Positions 25,288-35,822 of a stretch of 63,052 nt of DNA are shown piece by piece. Each line of letters opens with the position of its first letter. Positions within the stretch are counted from its first letter, which is position 1. The notes under the pieces are model-generated. The model saw only the letters and a program-made list of their open reading frames with translations, did not search any database and had not been told where the DNA came from. The stretch is from Clostridia bacterium (lineage in GTDB: Bacteria > Bacillota > Clostridia > Oscillospirales > Acutalibacteraceae): assembly GCA_017380575.1 (NCBI GenBank), contig JAFODS010000010.1, positions 1 through 63,052 on the forward strand. Direction: 5' to 3'. The translations under genes and the position numbers were made by a program.

Positions 25288-27111
25288 TTATTTCACCAAC
25301 GGCATTTCCGTCATTCGGATATTTGTGCAACCGTAAGGTATCATTTCAAGCTCGACGGCTTCGCCTGTCGGTACTCTTGATGACGGTACTTCCGAACAGA
25401 TTCCGTCAACGATATTCCACTCTATCGGCACAAATTTTGTCTTAATTTTAAGCGGAGCTTCTTCGGGTGAAAACGGCACTTTTCCAACCTTGCCGAAGCT
25501 TACTTCAAAGTTGTCAGATGCAAAAGCATAGTTCCACGGTGTTGTGGGATAAATCTCGTAATCGCAATACGGGAATTTACGCTCCACTCCGTCACGGACA
25601 TACTCTTTCTTTTCCCATCTTTCACCAACGGGAAGTGAAAATGTAAGGTTGCCTCGTCTTACGCAATACATATCATTGTCGCGTTCGCAAAGCTTTGCTT
25701 CGAAGTTGAAGCTTACATTGACTGTCACTTCATTTTCAAGCTTTACGGTGATTTTATTATAGCCTGTTTTTGCCTCGGCTAAGTCAATCTTCGCGTTTAC
25801 CGCACCCTCAGGAATTCGGAGATAGAGTGCAATTTCACACGGATTTTCAGCTTTGAGAGTAACTGAATAACCGTCCTCAAACGGATAGTTTGTAACAATC
25901 TCTGCCGTTATATTTCCGTCAATCAGCTTTGACGGAGCAATTGCCGTTACGGCTACACCGTCCTCGGCTTTCATAAACGTACTCATCGCAAACTTCGGCC
26001 AACCCTGATTGAAGTTTGCAGTACAGCAACCGTAATTAGGTTCAAGACCGAAAAGGTGCGATTCCTCACTGTTTGTATCGAACGGCTGTTTACCGTCAGG
26101 AAAACGTACACACTGCATCTGATTTGACATCTGGTCATACTGATGCGACCACATATCGGGACTTATTGTTGCAGGCAATGCATTGAAGGTTGCTTTTTCG
26201 AGCATATCTGCCCAGTAAGCATCGCCTGTTATTGATGTCAGCCATTCGTAGGAATACATTGCTTCAGTTACGGAGCAACACTCTGAGCCGTGAATCGGAC
26301 TTCTTCCGCTGAGGCATTCGTCACCTGAAAAATGCTCACAGGCCATTCCGTGGTCACGGAGAAGGATTGCCATACTGTTTTTCGCAAATGCATTTGAATC
26401 TTTACCCGTAAAACGTGAAAGAAGAGCATATGCTTTTATCATCATACCCATATTTACAACATGGTTAAGGAAACTCCAACGTTCACGTCTTTCGGCATAT
26501 CGCCAATCTGAGAAAAGCTTTTCGTAATCAATGCCGTGAATTTCAAGCTTCTGCACAAGGTCGAGCATCCAGTCTTCAGGCTGTCTTTCATAAAGCCACA
26601 TAAGAGGAACAAGACATTCAAACCACCTTGCAGCCGCCCAATCGAAGAGAATGTTGCTTTCAATGTGACGGTCAAGATTCTTAAGTGCCTTATAAATTAC
26701 GGGAAGAATTTTTTCTTCTTCCTTTGCACAATCGGCATAAAGTGCAAGCACCTTGCAGATAAGAAAGACCGCCCACATATCATATTCGTTTCTTCTTTCT
26801 TTCGGACACGGTGCAATCCATCCGTCTTCCTGCTGACGCTCGATAATTGCATCGATATATTTTTTCGCTCTTGCAATCAGGTCCTCATCCTCAAGCTGAT
26901 AAGCAAGAGGAATGAAGCCGTCGAGCCAGTACGGCACTCTTTCCCATCCTTCGCAGTCCCCGCCTATCCAGGCACTGTCACGGATATCCGGCCAGACTTT
27001 ATCAAGGTTGCCCGAAAGACCTTCCGCCTGAATTCTGAGCTGATTTTTAAGCCAACCTGTCGGTTTTAATTCGTTTGTTGTGTATTGTTTGAATGCAAGG
27101 GGTTTTAACAT
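25288..27111 (-). CDS. Glycoside hydrolase GH127-like (beta-L-arabinofuranosidase family, DUF1680)
   Basis: This enzyme of about 607 residues has no signal peptide. KPTGWLKNQLRIQAEGLSG opens the family, and an (alpha/alpha)6 barrel follows. The active-site cysteine clusters are seen in SECCSVTEAMYSYEWL and NYGCCTANFNQGW, which match the zinc-bound cysteine nucleophile site of GH127, and C-terminal beta-sandwich domains follow. Known members remove beta-linked L-arabinofuranose; related groups act on other sugars, so substrate is unproven. ATG 27111 follows GAGGTGG. It starts 12 nt after smc ends, so it may ride on the smc transcript. Confidence 0.88.
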   Translation of the reverse strand: MLKPLAFKQYTTNELKPTGWLKNQLRIQAEGLSGNLDKVWPDIRDSAWIGGDCEGWERVPYWLDGFIPLAYQLEDEDLIARAKKYIDAIIERQQEDGWIAPCPKERRNEYDMWAVFLICKVLALYADCAKEEEKILPVIYKALKNLDRHIESNILFDWAAARWFECLVPLMWLYERQPEDWMLDLVQKLEIHGIDYEKLFSDWRYAERRERWSFLNHVVNMGMMIKAYALLSRFTGKDSNAFAKNSMAILLRDHGMACEHFSGDECLSGRSPIHGSECCSVTEAMYSYEWLTSITGDAYWADMLEKATFNALPATISPDMWSHQYDQMSNQMQCVRFPDGKQPFDTNSEESHLFGLEPNYGCCTANFNQGWPKFAMSTFMKAEDGVAVTAIAPSKLIDGNITAEIVTNYPFEDGYSVTLKAENPCEIALYLRIPEGAVNAKIDLAEAKTGYNKITVKLENEVTVNVSFNFEAKLCERDNDMYCVRRGNLTFSLPVGERWEKKEYVRDGVERKFPYCDYEIYPTTPWNYAFASDNFEVSFGKVGKVPFSPEEAPLKIKTKFVPIEWNIVDGICSEVPSSRVPTGEAVELEMIPYGCTNIRMTEMPLVK

Positions 27112-27123
27112 AAATACCACCTC

Positions 27124-30100
27124 TTAGGTAATACCGAGTTTCTTTGCCATTTCTGCTGTCTGGAGTTCGAGCATTTTTGAAACGCCCTCCTCCTGCATCG
27201 TGATACCGTAAAGAACGTCTGCTTCTTCCATTGTACCGCGTCTGTGCGTGATAAGAATGAACTGTGTGTTCTGGGTCATACGGCGTACATACTGAGCGTA
27301 ACGTGTAACGTTGACATCGTCAAGTGCAGCTTCAACCTCGTCGAAGATACAGAACGGTGAGGGCGAAACCTTGAGGATTGCGAAGAGAAGTGCGATAGCC
27401 GCAAGTCCCTTTTCACCACCTGAAAGAAGGTCGATGTTCTGAACGTTCTTTCCGGGAGGCTGAACCTTGATTTCGATGTTACATTCAAGCACATCGTGCT
27501 GATTTTCAAGAATAAGCTCAGCTTTACCGCCACCGAAGAGTTCAACGAATGTTTCGCCGAAGTAGCTGTTGATTCGCACAAACTGCTCCTTGAACTGCTC
27601 GCCCATTCTGCCTGTAAGGTCATTGATAAGGCGTGTAAGTTCTTCACGTGAACGCTCGATATCGTCAAGCTGTTCCTTCATAAAGGCATAACGCTCCGAA
27701 ACCTCGGCATATTCCTCGATAGCTCCGACGTTTACGCTGCCGAGAGCACGGATTTTGCCCTTGATTTCCTGCAAGGTACGGTGTGCTTTCTGGTAATCGT
27801 CGATAACGATGTTCATTGCTTCAGCCTCACTCTTTGTGAGCTGATATTCGTCGTAGAGCTTGTTGATTGCATCGTCAAGCTGCTTGAGCATTGTTTCCTT
27901 TCGCTCTTCAAGACGTGCAAGCTCACCGCTGATTTTTTCGCGTTCAGAGTTCTTTTCGCGTTCCTCTGCACGAAGTCTTGCACTTGCGGCATCACATTCT
28001 GTACGCTCTTTGATAAGTGCTTCAACGTCGCCCTTGGACTGTGCACCCATTGAGCGAAGGTCTGCCGCTTTCTTTTCAAGCTCAACTATTTTATTTTCAA
28101 TTTCTTTGTTTGCGTTTTCGATAACTGCAATTTCCTCGTTAAGGTCGTCAAGCTTGCCCTCGTGGCTTGCCATACGTCTTATGAGCAAATCAACAGCTTC
28201 ACGTCTTGCCTGAATATCCTTTTCGTAAGCAAGGATATCAAGATTAATTTTCGCTTCAAGCTGAGCGAGGTTTTCTCTCTTTTCCTCAAGCTGTTCTCTG
28301 CCGTGTGTAACAACGTCGAGGTCAGCCTGCAAGGAACCGAGTTCTTTGTTGAATCCGTCAATTTCAGCCTGAGCCTTTTCCTTGAGCTCTTCAAGGTCGC
28401 TGATGCGAAGGTTTGCATTCTGCTTTTCACGGCGAAGCTCTTCAAGAGCCGCATTTGCAGTATCAAGCTTACCGTCAATGAGTGAAAGCTCACTTTCCTT
28501 ACGGATAACATCTTCCTGAATACGCTTAAGGTCAGCCTGTGAAGCATCAAGATCAGCTTTAACAAGAGCAAGCTCTTCGCTGAGTTTTTTATATTCTTCC
28601 TGACTTACCTGCTGCTGTGCAACAAGCTCTTTCATCTGCGCATTGAGCTTATCGATTTCGTTACCTCGGCTGAGGATACCTGCGTTGTGTCCTCTTGAAC
28701 CACCGGTCATTGAACCGCCCGCATTTACAACCTGACCGTCAAGGGTAACAATCTTGAAACGGTAGTCATATTTCTTCGCAATTGCGATTGCACTGTCAAG
28801 ATCTTCTGCAACAGCTGTACGCCCGAGAAGTGACTTGATTACCTCGCTGTACTTCTCTTCGTAATCAAGAAGCTGATCTGCCATATCGATGAATCCGTAG
28901 CAATCGTCAAGTCCTTTTTCTGTGAAAGGCTTAGCCTTAACAGATGTAAGCGGAAGGAATGTTGCACGACCGCCCTTCTTCTCCTTAAGGAAGTTGATTG
29001 CACGTTTTGCATCATTTTCGCTGTCTGTAACAATGTTCTGAATTGCCGCACCGAGAGCTGTTTCAACAGCAACAGCATATCTGTCGCTTACGTTGATAAG
29101 CTGTGAAAGCGGACCGTGAATACCGCGGAGCATTCCGCCCTTTGCCTCACGTACGATCGACTTAACCGCACCCGAATAGCCTTCCATGTTCTTTTCCATT
29201 TCGTCAAGAATACGGATTTTATCCTTCTTCTGAAGAATGTCAAGACCGCGGCCATCAATTTCGCCCTTAAGCTTTTCCGCCTTTTCTTCACGGTTCTGAA
29301 CACGGAGATTGTATCCCGAAACAGCGTTTAAAATCTGTGTTTCTTCTTCTTTCATTTTGTCAAGCTCTGCCTGACACTCGTTTTTCTTGCCCTCAAGCTC
29401 GGTTATGTAGCCGTTACGTGTTGAAAGAACACCGTCAATGTTGCTTACTCGGCCCATAATTTCTTCGATTGAAGAATTGGCTGTTGTTTCTTCAATTCGC
29501 TTGTCGGCAATTTTATTTGTAATTTCAGTAATCTTCTGTGAAAGGTCTGCAATCTTATCCGAAAACTCGCTGTTTTCAAGTCTTGCATTTGCGATGTCAG
29601 CTGCAGCGAGGTCAAGTTCATTCTTCTTTGCTGCAATTTCAGCGAGCAATTCGTCGATTTCTTTCTTTGACTCTTCGATTTCTGAGCTGAGTCCCTTTTC
29701 ACTGTCTGCGGCATCTGTCATATCACGTCGGATACGTTCAATCGTCTGATTATTATGAAGGATTGTATTTTTCTCAACAGAAATTTCACCGTCGATATGT
29801 ACAGCCTGCTCCTCGTATGAGGTTGCATTAAGGCGGAGATTATCGATACGGACTGTGATTTCTTGGCTTTTTGTGAAAATATTTTCTGTTTCCTGCTCAA
29901 TTACGTTGAGTGCGGCTTCAATTCCGTCATACTGTGCCTGAGCGATTGAAAGCTTGTCCTCCTGCTCACGAAGCTTCGTTTTTGAAGTTTCGATTGTGTT
30001 GAGCCAGAGACCGATTTCAAGCTCCTTCTTTTCAGCTGCAAGAACAAGGAATTTCTGTGCCTTTTCGCTCTGCACCTTCAAGGGTCCGACACGGCTTTCA

Positions 30101-30696
30101 AGCTCTGCAAGGATATCGCGAAGACGGACAAGATTTTCCTCTGCCTGTGCAAGCTTCCTGTTTGCATCGTTACGACGGTAACGGAAGTGCGAAATTCCTG
30201 CCGCTTCTTCAAGCATTTCACGGCGCTGACCTGACTTTGAAGAAATAAGGTCAGCAATTCTGCCCTGACTGACGAGAGAATAACCGTCACGGCCAAGACC
30301 TGTATCCATAAACAGCTCGTGAATATCACGAAGACGGACAACAGCACCATTGAGCATATAATCACTTTCGCCCGAACGGTAATAGCGTCGGGTTACGGCA
30401 ACCTCGTCCTTATCGCAGTTATTGAGCGTTCTGTCTGAGTTATCAAGCTTCAGGGTAACTTCCGCAAAGCCGAGAGCCTTACGGATTTTCGTTCCGCCAA
30501 AGATAACGTCTTCCATTTTTGAACCGCGGAGATTCTTTGTTGACTGTTCACCGAGAACCCAACGGACAGCATCGGCAATATTACTCTTACCCGAGCCGTT
30601 AGGACCGACAACAGCTGTCATTCCGTGATTAAAATTAAAGACTGTCTTATCAGGGAACGATTTGAAGCCCTGCATTTCAAGTGCTTTTAATCTCAT
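27124..30696 (-). CDS. smc: Chromosome segregation protein SMC
   Basis: This 1190-residue condensin ATPase has the full layout. The N-terminal head carries Walker A GPNGSGKSNI (about 32-41), followed by a long coiled coil. The hinge lies at about 510-670 (YSGAVKSIVREAKGGMLRGIHGPL through GGSMTGGSRG), then a second coiled coil. The C-terminal head has the signature LLSGGEKGLAAIALLFA and Walker B FCIFDEVEAALDD. It dimerises through the hinge and organises chromosomes with ScpA and ScpB. It overlaps the radical SAM gene upstream by four bases, and rnc precedes that gene, a common Firmicutes order. Confidence 0.97.
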   Translation of the reverse strand: MRLKALEMQGFKSFPDKTVFNFNHGMTAVVGPNGSGKSNIADAVRWVLGEQSTKNLRGSKMEDVIFGGTKIRKALGFAEVTLKLDNSDRTLNNCDKDEVAVTRRYYRSGESDYMLNGAVVRLRDIHELFMDTGLGRDGYSLVSQGRIADLISSKSGQRREMLEEAAGISHFRYRRNDANRKLAQAEENLVRLRDILAELESRVGPLKVQSEKAQKFLVLAAEKKELEIGLWLNTIETSKTKLREQEDKLSIAQAQYDGIEAALNVIEQETENIFTKSQEITVRIDNLRLNATSYEEQAVHIDGEISVEKNTILHNNQTIERIRRDMTDAADSEKGLSSEIEESKKEIDELLAEIAAKKNELDLAAADIANARLENSEFSDKIADLSQKITEITNKIADKRIEETTANSSIEEIMGRVSNIDGVLSTRNGYITELEGKKNECQAELDKMKEEETQILNAVSGYNLRVQNREEKAEKLKGEIDGRGLDILQKKDKIRILDEMEKNMEGYSGAVKSIVREAKGGMLRGIHGPLSQLINVSDRYAVAVETALGAAIQNIVTDSENDAKRAINFLKEKKGGRATFLPLTSVKAKPFTEKGLDDCYGFIDMADQLLDYEEKYSEVIKSLLGRTAVAEDLDSAIAIAKKYDYRFKIVTLDGQVVNAGGSMTGGSRGHNAGILSRGNEIDKLNAQMKELVAQQQVSQEEYKKLSEELALVKADLDASQADLKRIQEDVIRKESELSLIDGKLDTANAALEELRREKQNANLRISDLEELKEKAQAEIDGFNKELGSLQADLDVVTHGREQLEEKRENLAQLEAKINLDILAYEKDIQARREAVDLLIRRMASHEGKLDDLNEEIAVIENANKEIENKIVELEKKAADLRSMGAQSKGDVEALIKERTECDAASARLRAEEREKNSEREKISGELARLEERKETMLKQLDDAINKLYDEYQLTKSEAEAMNIVIDDYQKAHRTLQEIKGKIRALGSVNVGAIEEYAEVSERYAFMKEQLDDIERSREELTRLINDLTGRMGEQFKEQFVRINSYFGETFVELFGGGKAELILENQHDVLECNIEIKVQPPGKNVQNIDLLSGGEKGLAAIALLFAILKVSPSPFCIFDEVEAALDDVNVTRYAQYVRRMTQNTQFILITHRRGTMEEADVLYGITMQEEGVSKMLELQTAEMAKKLGIT

Positions 30697-31700
30697 AATG
30701 ATTCATTCCTTAATATGTAAACTTTGTATTTTTCAATACTTTCATCCGCTGTGATTTTCGCTTCATATCCAAGCTTTTTAAGTGCTTCGATGTTCGCTTT
30801 TTTCTGTCCCGTCATCTGCGAAACAGCTTTCGGTGACACGCGGATTTCTATTTTTCCCTCAGGGATTTTATTTGCACGGATAAGCTCCGTTACTTTTCTT
30901 AAATAAATTTTACTTTCGCAGATTTCTTTGAACGCAGGATGATAAGCACCTGCAACGAATTCACCCTCGACGTCACCGCCTGAATGAAGACCGGTTCTTA
31001 TAACCTTTATTTTCGCTTCTTCAAACATCTGAAGCAATTCGGCACAAAGCTCTGCCGCCTCTTCTACGCCCTGCGGATGATATTCACCTTTTCGGTAAAG
31101 CTCGCAAAGCTCTGTATTTTCAAGCACGACCGTCGGATAAATCCTGACTGTATCGGGATTAAGTCCGATAATTTTACGTGCGGTTTCAATACTGTCTTCA
31201 TCCGTTGAGCCGTAAAGTCCCGTCATCATCTGCAATCCTGTTTCAAAACCGTTCTTCTGAAGAAGCTTTGTTGCTTTTACGATGTCGTCTGCCGTGTGTC
31301 CTCTTTTGTTGAGCATCAGCACCCTGTCATCAAGGCTTTGTGCTCCGAGCTCAACGGCTGTTACACCGTAGGTTTTAAGAATTCTGCAGATTTCCTCGTC
31401 AACAGCATCGGGGCGTGTTGAAATTCGGATTCCTTTGAAGCTTCCGTTTTCAACATATCTGTAAGCTGCCGAAAGAAGCGAAACCATCGTTTCCCTTTCA
31501 ATTGCAGTAAAACTGCCTCCAAAAAAAGCGATTTCTCCACCCTTGCTTTCGGGATTTTCCAAAGCAATCTGCACCGCTTTATCTACATCGGACGGTTCAA
31601 CCTGATTTCTGTGCCCTGAAATTGCACGCTGATTGCAGAACGAGCATTGATTCGGACAACCGTTATGCGGTACAAACAGAGCAACGTTTATATGCCTCAC
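30693..31700 (-). CDS. Elp3-like radical SAM protein
   Basis: This 335-residue protein has the radical SAM cluster CPNQCSFCNQ near residue 15, with the cysteines in the CxxxxCxxC-like spacing of Elp3-type proteins. GGSFTAIE, ISTRPDAVDEEIC and VELGAQSLDDRVL are SAM-binding and barrel strands of that group. It lacks the acetyltransferase half of true Elp3. It lies between rnc and smc with four-base overlaps on both sides, a conserved clostridial arrangement. The substrate is unknown; an RNA target is plausible from the neighbours but unproven. Confidence 0.88.
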   Translation of the reverse strand: MRHINVALFVPHNGCPNQCSFCNQRAISGHRNQVEPSDVDKAVQIALENPESKGGEIAFFGGSFTAIERETMVSLLSAAYRYVENGSFKGIRISTRPDAVDEEICRILKTYGVTAVELGAQSLDDRVLMLNKRGHTADDIVKATKLLQKNGFETGLQMMTGLYGSTDEDSIETARKIIGLNPDTVRIYPTVVLENTELCELYRKGEYHPQGVEEAAELCAELLQMFEEAKIKVIRTGLHSGGDVEGEFVAGAYHPAFKEICESKIYLRKVTELIRANKIPEGKIEIRVSPKAVSQMTGQKKANIEALKKLGYEAKITADESIEKYKVYILRNESL

Positions 31701-32377
31701 AGCCCCATAAGCTCCAAGGCTTCCCTTGCAGCCTCCTGCTCGGCTTTCTTTTTGCTTTTGCCGATTCCCCTGCCGATTACGTTTGAGTTCAGATGCACCT
31801 CAACCTCAAAACGCTTGTCGTGGTCAGGTCCTGTTTCTCCCGTGAGAACATATTCAATAATTTCACCGGGATTTCTCTGCACAACCTCCTGAAGCATCGT
31901 CTTATAATCTCGGATTGACTGCTGCTGACGGATTGCTTCTTCGATGTATTTAAGAACGAAATTCCTTGCAGCTTCCATTCCGCCGTCAAGATAAATTGCA
32001 GCGATAATCGCTTCGAATGCATCCGCCTGAATTGACGGACGCTCTCTGCCACCCGTAAGTATTTCACCCTTGCCGAGAAGGAGATATTTACCAAGTTCAA
32101 GCTGTCTTGCAAAGCCTGCAAGTGATTTTTCACAAACTGTTGCAGCCCTGAGCTTTGTCAGCTCGCCTTCGGGAAGCTTTGTATAGTTTTTAAAGAAATT
32201 TTCTGCAGTAATAAGACCGAGAACAGAGTCGCCGAGAAATTCAAGTCTTTCGTTTGAATCGCCTGCAGAATGGTTTTCATTCACATACGATGAATGTGAA
32301 AGTGCACGGATAAGAATGGCTTCGTCGTTGAAGGTATAGCCAAGCTTTTCCTGCAACTCCTTTATGTTATTCTTCAT
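31697..32377 (-). CDS. rnc: Ribonuclease III
   Basis: This 226-residue double-strand RNA endonuclease processes rRNA and regulatory RNAs. The signature NERLEFLGDSVLGLI (about 41-55) contains the metal-binding acidic residues, and DAFEAIIAAIYLDGG the second acidic cluster. A C-terminal double-stranded RNA-binding domain follows (about 155-225, ending KKKAEQEAAREALELMGL). It overlaps the radical SAM gene by four bases and trmFO by eleven. Confidence 0.96.
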   Translation of the reverse strand: MKNNIKELQEKLGYTFNDEAILIRALSHSSYVNENHSAGDSNERLEFLGDSVLGLITAENFFKNYTKLPEGELTKLRAATVCEKSLAGFARQLELGKYLLLGKGEILTGGRERPSIQADAFEAIIAAIYLDGGMEAARNFVLKYIEEAIRQQQSIRDYKTMLQEVVQRNPGEIIEYVLTGETGPDHDKRFEVEVHLNSNVIGRGIGKSKKKAEQEAAREALELMGL

Positions 32378-33692
32378 CTTCGCCTCTCCTTTCTTCAGAG
32401 AGTAATTTTTTATAAAAGTCGAGGCTTCTCTGTGCGAGAGCTTCGTAACGTAATTTTTTATCCCTTATCAGTTCGTCAAGCGGAGGAATTATACCGAAAT
32501 TCGCACCCATCGGCTGGAAGTTTTCAACCGTTTCGTTGCTGATGTAGTTTGAAAGTGCACCGAGCATTGTTATCTCGGGGAGCTTTATCGGCTCTTCACC
32601 TTTTAAGTATCTTGCCATATTAAGACCTGCAAGAATACCTGCCGCAGCTGATTCCATATAGCCTTCAACACCCGTAATCTGTCCTGCAAAGTAAAGACCT
32701 TTTCTTCCTCTGAATGAAAAGTCGCTGTTCAGAAGACGGGGTGAATCGATAAATGTATTTCTGTGCATAACACCGTAACGGATAAACTCGGCATTTTTGA
32801 GAGCAGGAATCAAAGAGAATACTCTTTTCTGTTCACCGAATTTGAGATTTGTCTGAAATCCTACGAGGTTATACATCGTACCGCTTGCATCCTCACGGCG
32901 AAGCTGAAGCACAGCCCACGGTCTGTGTCCCGTTCTCGGGTCGCGTAAGCCGACGGGTTTAAGAGGGCCGAAACGCATTGTATCCGCACCGCGCGAAGCC
33001 ATAACCTCAATCGGCATACAGCCTTCGTAGACACCCTTTTTCTTGTCAAAAGAATGAAGCTCTGCAGACTCTGCATTTACAAGCTCATTGTAAAAAGTTT
33101 CGTACTCTTCCTTATTCATCGGACAGTTGAGGTAATCGTCCTCACCGCCGCGGTCATAACGTGACTGAGAGAAAGCACAGGATTTATCAATACTTTCATC
33201 CGTAACAATCGGTGCAGCCGCATCAAAAAAGCTGAGTGAGCCACCGCAGAGAGCTTTGATATTCTCGGCAAGTGCATCCGAAGCAAGAGGACCTGCAGCA
33301 ACAATTACGTTGCCTTCGGGAATTTCCGTAACTTCTCTGCATTCAACGCTGATAAGCGGATGAGATTTTATTTTTTCCGTTACCAACGCTGAAAACTTAT
33401 CTCTGTCAACAGCCAAAGCACCGCCTGCAGGAACACTGCACTCCTTTGCACACTCAACGCAAACCGAGCCGAGAAGCTCCATTTCTGCCTTAAGAAGTCC
33501 TGCGGCTGAAGCAAGCCTCTGTGCCTTAAGCGAGTTTGAGCAGACAAGCTCTGCAAGCATATCGCTCTTATGCGCGGGAGAACGCTTTTCGGGCTTCATT
33601 TCCGCTATTGTAACCGATATTCCGTTGTTTGCCAGCGCCCATGCAGCTTCAACACCTGCAAGACCGCCACCTATTACAAGAACGTCGTTCAT
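32367..33692 (-). CDS. trmFO: Methylenetetrahydrofolate--tRNA-(uracil-5-)-methyltransferase TrmFO
   Basis: This 441-residue flavoenzyme makes m5U54 in the T loop of tRNA, using methylenetetrahydrofolate. The FAD-binding VIGGGLAGVEAAWALA lies at the start. SPAHKSDMLAELVCSNSLKAQ and GLYFAGQITGVEGYMESAAAGILAG are family blocks. ATG 33692, with AGAGGAAT before it, is chosen over a longer frame to 33755 that would run back into topA. It follows topA directly, as in many Firmicutes. Confidence 0.95.
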   Translation of the reverse strand: MNDVLVIGGGLAGVEAAWALANNGISVTIAEMKPEKRSPAHKSDMLAELVCSNSLKAQRLASAAGLLKAEMELLGSVCVECAKECSVPAGGALAVDRDKFSALVTEKIKSHPLISVECREVTEIPEGNVIVAAGPLASDALAENIKALCGGSLSFFDAAAPIVTDESIDKSCAFSQSRYDRGGEDDYLNCPMNKEEYETFYNELVNAESAELHSFDKKKGVYEGCMPIEVMASRGADTMRFGPLKPVGLRDPRTGHRPWAVLQLRREDASGTMYNLVGFQTNLKFGEQKRVFSLIPALKNAEFIRYGVMHRNTFIDSPRLLNSDFSFRGRKGLYFAGQITGVEGYMESAAAGILAGLNMARYLKGEEPIKLPEITMLGALSNYISNETVENFQPMGANFGIIPPLDELIRDKKLRYEALAQRSLDFYKKLLSEERRGEDEE

Positions 33693-33693
33693 A

Positions 33694-35808
33694 TTATTCC
33701 TCTGCTTTTTTTCTTGATTTTCTTTCTGTTTTCTTTTCGTAACCGCAAGCTTCATCGAGGCAGACGGTAAGACCGCCCTTACGCTTGAAAAGTGACTTTC
33801 CGCACTGCGGACACTTGTCGTCTGTCGGCTTATCCCATGTCATAAAGTCACAGTTAGGCCAGTTTCCGCAACCGTAGAAGGTATAACCCTTCTTTGATTT
33901 TTTCTCGATAACCTCGCCGCCGCACTTCGGACATTTTGCATTTGTCTGCATAACAAGCGGTTTTGCATTCTTACATTCGGGGTAACCGGGACAAGCAAGG
34001 AATTTGCCGAATCTGCCCTTTTTGATTACCATCATTCTTCCGCACTTTTCGCACGGAATATCTGTCATATCCTCTTCAAGCTGAATCTTGACATCCTTCA
34101 TATCTGCCTTTGCTTTCTGAAGAGTGTTATCAAAATCGTCGTAAAATTCGTGAAGCATTGCGATATAGTCAAGGTTGCCCTCGCCAACTTCGTCGAGGTT
34201 TGTTTCCATACCTGCAGTGAATTTTGTGTTAACGATTTTGGGGAATTTATCCTTAAGAAGGCTTGTGATTGCTTCACCGAGCTCTGTCGGAGTAAGCTGT
34301 TTCTGCTGACGCTTGATGTATTCACGCTTCACGATTGTTGAAATGATTGTTGCGTAAGTACTCGGTCTGCCGATACCGTTTTCTTCAAGAGCCTTTATAA
34401 GTGAAGCTTCTGTATATCTTGACGGAGGCTGAGTGAAATGCTGATTGCCCAGAAGCTCCTTGAGCTTAAGCTTGTCGCCTTCGCTGAGCTCGGGAAGCTT
34501 TGATGCATCCTCCTCTTCCTCGTCTGTGCTTTCTTCGTAAAGTGCTGTGTAGCCGTCAAACTTCACGCTGAAGCCTGATGCATTGAAAAGGCAGTAGCCA
34601 TCCTTGCCGTCTGTCACAGCCTGAATTTCAGCCTTGACTGTATTAAGTACACAGCTTGCCATAAGGCTTGCGATGAAACGTTTCCAGATAAGAGTATAAA
34701 GCTTATACTGGTCAGATGTAAGGCTACCCTTGACTCTTTCAGGTGTGAGCATCGGATTTGTCGGACGGATTGCTTCGTGGCCGTCCTGAGCATTGCTTCT
34801 TGATTTATAATATCTCGGCTTTTCGGGAAGATACTTGCTTCCGTATGTGTCCGTGATGAATGTGTTTGTAAGAGCTCTTGCTTCTTCCGAAATTCGAAGA
34901 GAGTCAGTTCTCATATATGTGATAAGACCGGTTGTACCGATTCCTGCAACTTCAACACCTTCGTAAAGCTCCTGAGCTGTTCGCATTGTACGCTGAGCCT
35001 GGAATCCCATACGACGTGATGCTTCCTGCTGAAGAGTTGATGTGATAAACGGCGGTGCAGGATTCTTTTTCTTTGTGCCCTTTTTGATTGAAGATACTGT
35101 GTACTTTGCACCGTCAAGACGTGCAAGGTATGCATCAGCCTGTTCCTTGTTTGTAATCTTCACCTTACCGCTTTCATCACCGTAGAATGAAGCTGAAAAG
35201 CTTTTTCTGCAGGGTGCAATGAACTTTGCATCAAGTGTCCAGTACTCTTCGGGAACGAATGCACGGATTTCATTTTCTCTGTCCACAACAAGCTTTACAG
35301 CAACAGACTGAACACGTCCTGCTGAAAGACCTCTGCGGATTTTCTGCGAAATAAACGGACTTAATTTATAACCAACAAGGCGGTCAAGGATACGTCTTGC
35401 CTGCTGTGCATTAACAAGATCCATATCAATTGAACGCGGTGCCATCATTCCGTTTTCGACACCTGTCTTTGTGATTTCGTTGAATGTGATTCTGTTCGCC
35501 TTGCTCATATCAAGCTCGAGCAAGGTTGCAAGATGCCACGAAATTGCTTCACCCTCACGGTCAGGGTCGGTTGCGAGGAACACTTCGTCGCTTTCGGCAA
35601 CCTTTGCCTTAAGCTCCTTGACGAGCTTTTCCTTTCCCTTTATTACCGAATATTTGGGAGCAAAATCGTTTTTGATATCAACGCTGAGTTTTGCTGCGGG
35701 AAGGTCACGGATGTGTCCCATTGATGCGGTTACATCGTAATCCTTTCCGAGATATTTTTTGATTGTCTTAACCTTTGTGGGTGACTCCACGATAATAAGC
35801 TTTGACAT
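33694..35808 (-). CDS. topA: DNA topoisomerase I
   Basis: This 704-residue type IA topoisomerase relaxes negative supercoils. It has the N-terminal Toprim domain (LIIVESPTKVKTIKKYLG, DPDREGEAISWHL) and the active-site tyrosine in GLITYMRTDSLRIS at about 300. The C-terminus carries three zinc ribbons (CEKCGRMMV...CPGYPEC, CPKCGGEV...CGNWPNC, CPQCGKSL...CLDEACG) and a basic tail. The order dprA-topA-trmFO is the usual Firmicutes layout. Confidence 0.97.
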   Translation of the reverse strand: MSKLIIVESPTKVKTIKKYLGKDYDVTASMGHIRDLPAAKLSVDIKNDFAPKYSVIKGKEKLVKELKAKVAESDEVFLATDPDREGEAISWHLATLLELDMSKANRITFNEITKTGVENGMMAPRSIDMDLVNAQQARRILDRLVGYKLSPFISQKIRRGLSAGRVQSVAVKLVVDRENEIRAFVPEEYWTLDAKFIAPCRKSFSASFYGDESGKVKITNKEQADAYLARLDGAKYTVSSIKKGTKKKNPAPPFITSTLQQEASRRMGFQAQRTMRTAQELYEGVEVAGIGTTGLITYMRTDSLRISEEARALTNTFITDTYGSKYLPEKPRYYKSRSNAQDGHEAIRPTNPMLTPERVKGSLTSDQYKLYTLIWKRFIASLMASCVLNTVKAEIQAVTDGKDGYCLFNASGFSVKFDGYTALYEESTDEEEEDASKLPELSEGDKLKLKELLGNQHFTQPPSRYTEASLIKALEENGIGRPSTYATIISTIVKREYIKRQQKQLTPTELGEAITSLLKDKFPKIVNTKFTAGMETNLDEVGEGNLDYIAMLHEFYDDFDNTLQKAKADMKDVKIQLEEDMTDIPCEKCGRMMVIKKGRFGKFLACPGYPECKNAKPLVMQTNAKCPKCGGEVIEKKSKKGYTFYGCGNWPNCDFMTWDKPTDDKCPQCGKSLFKRKGGLTVCLDEACGYEKKTERKSRKKAEE

Positions 35809-35822
35809 ATTGATCTATCATC

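Noticed and set aside
33693-33755. Longer start for trmFO
   Set aside because: The extra 21 residues are basic, overlap topA, and precede the FAD-binding start that begins all TrmFO proteins.
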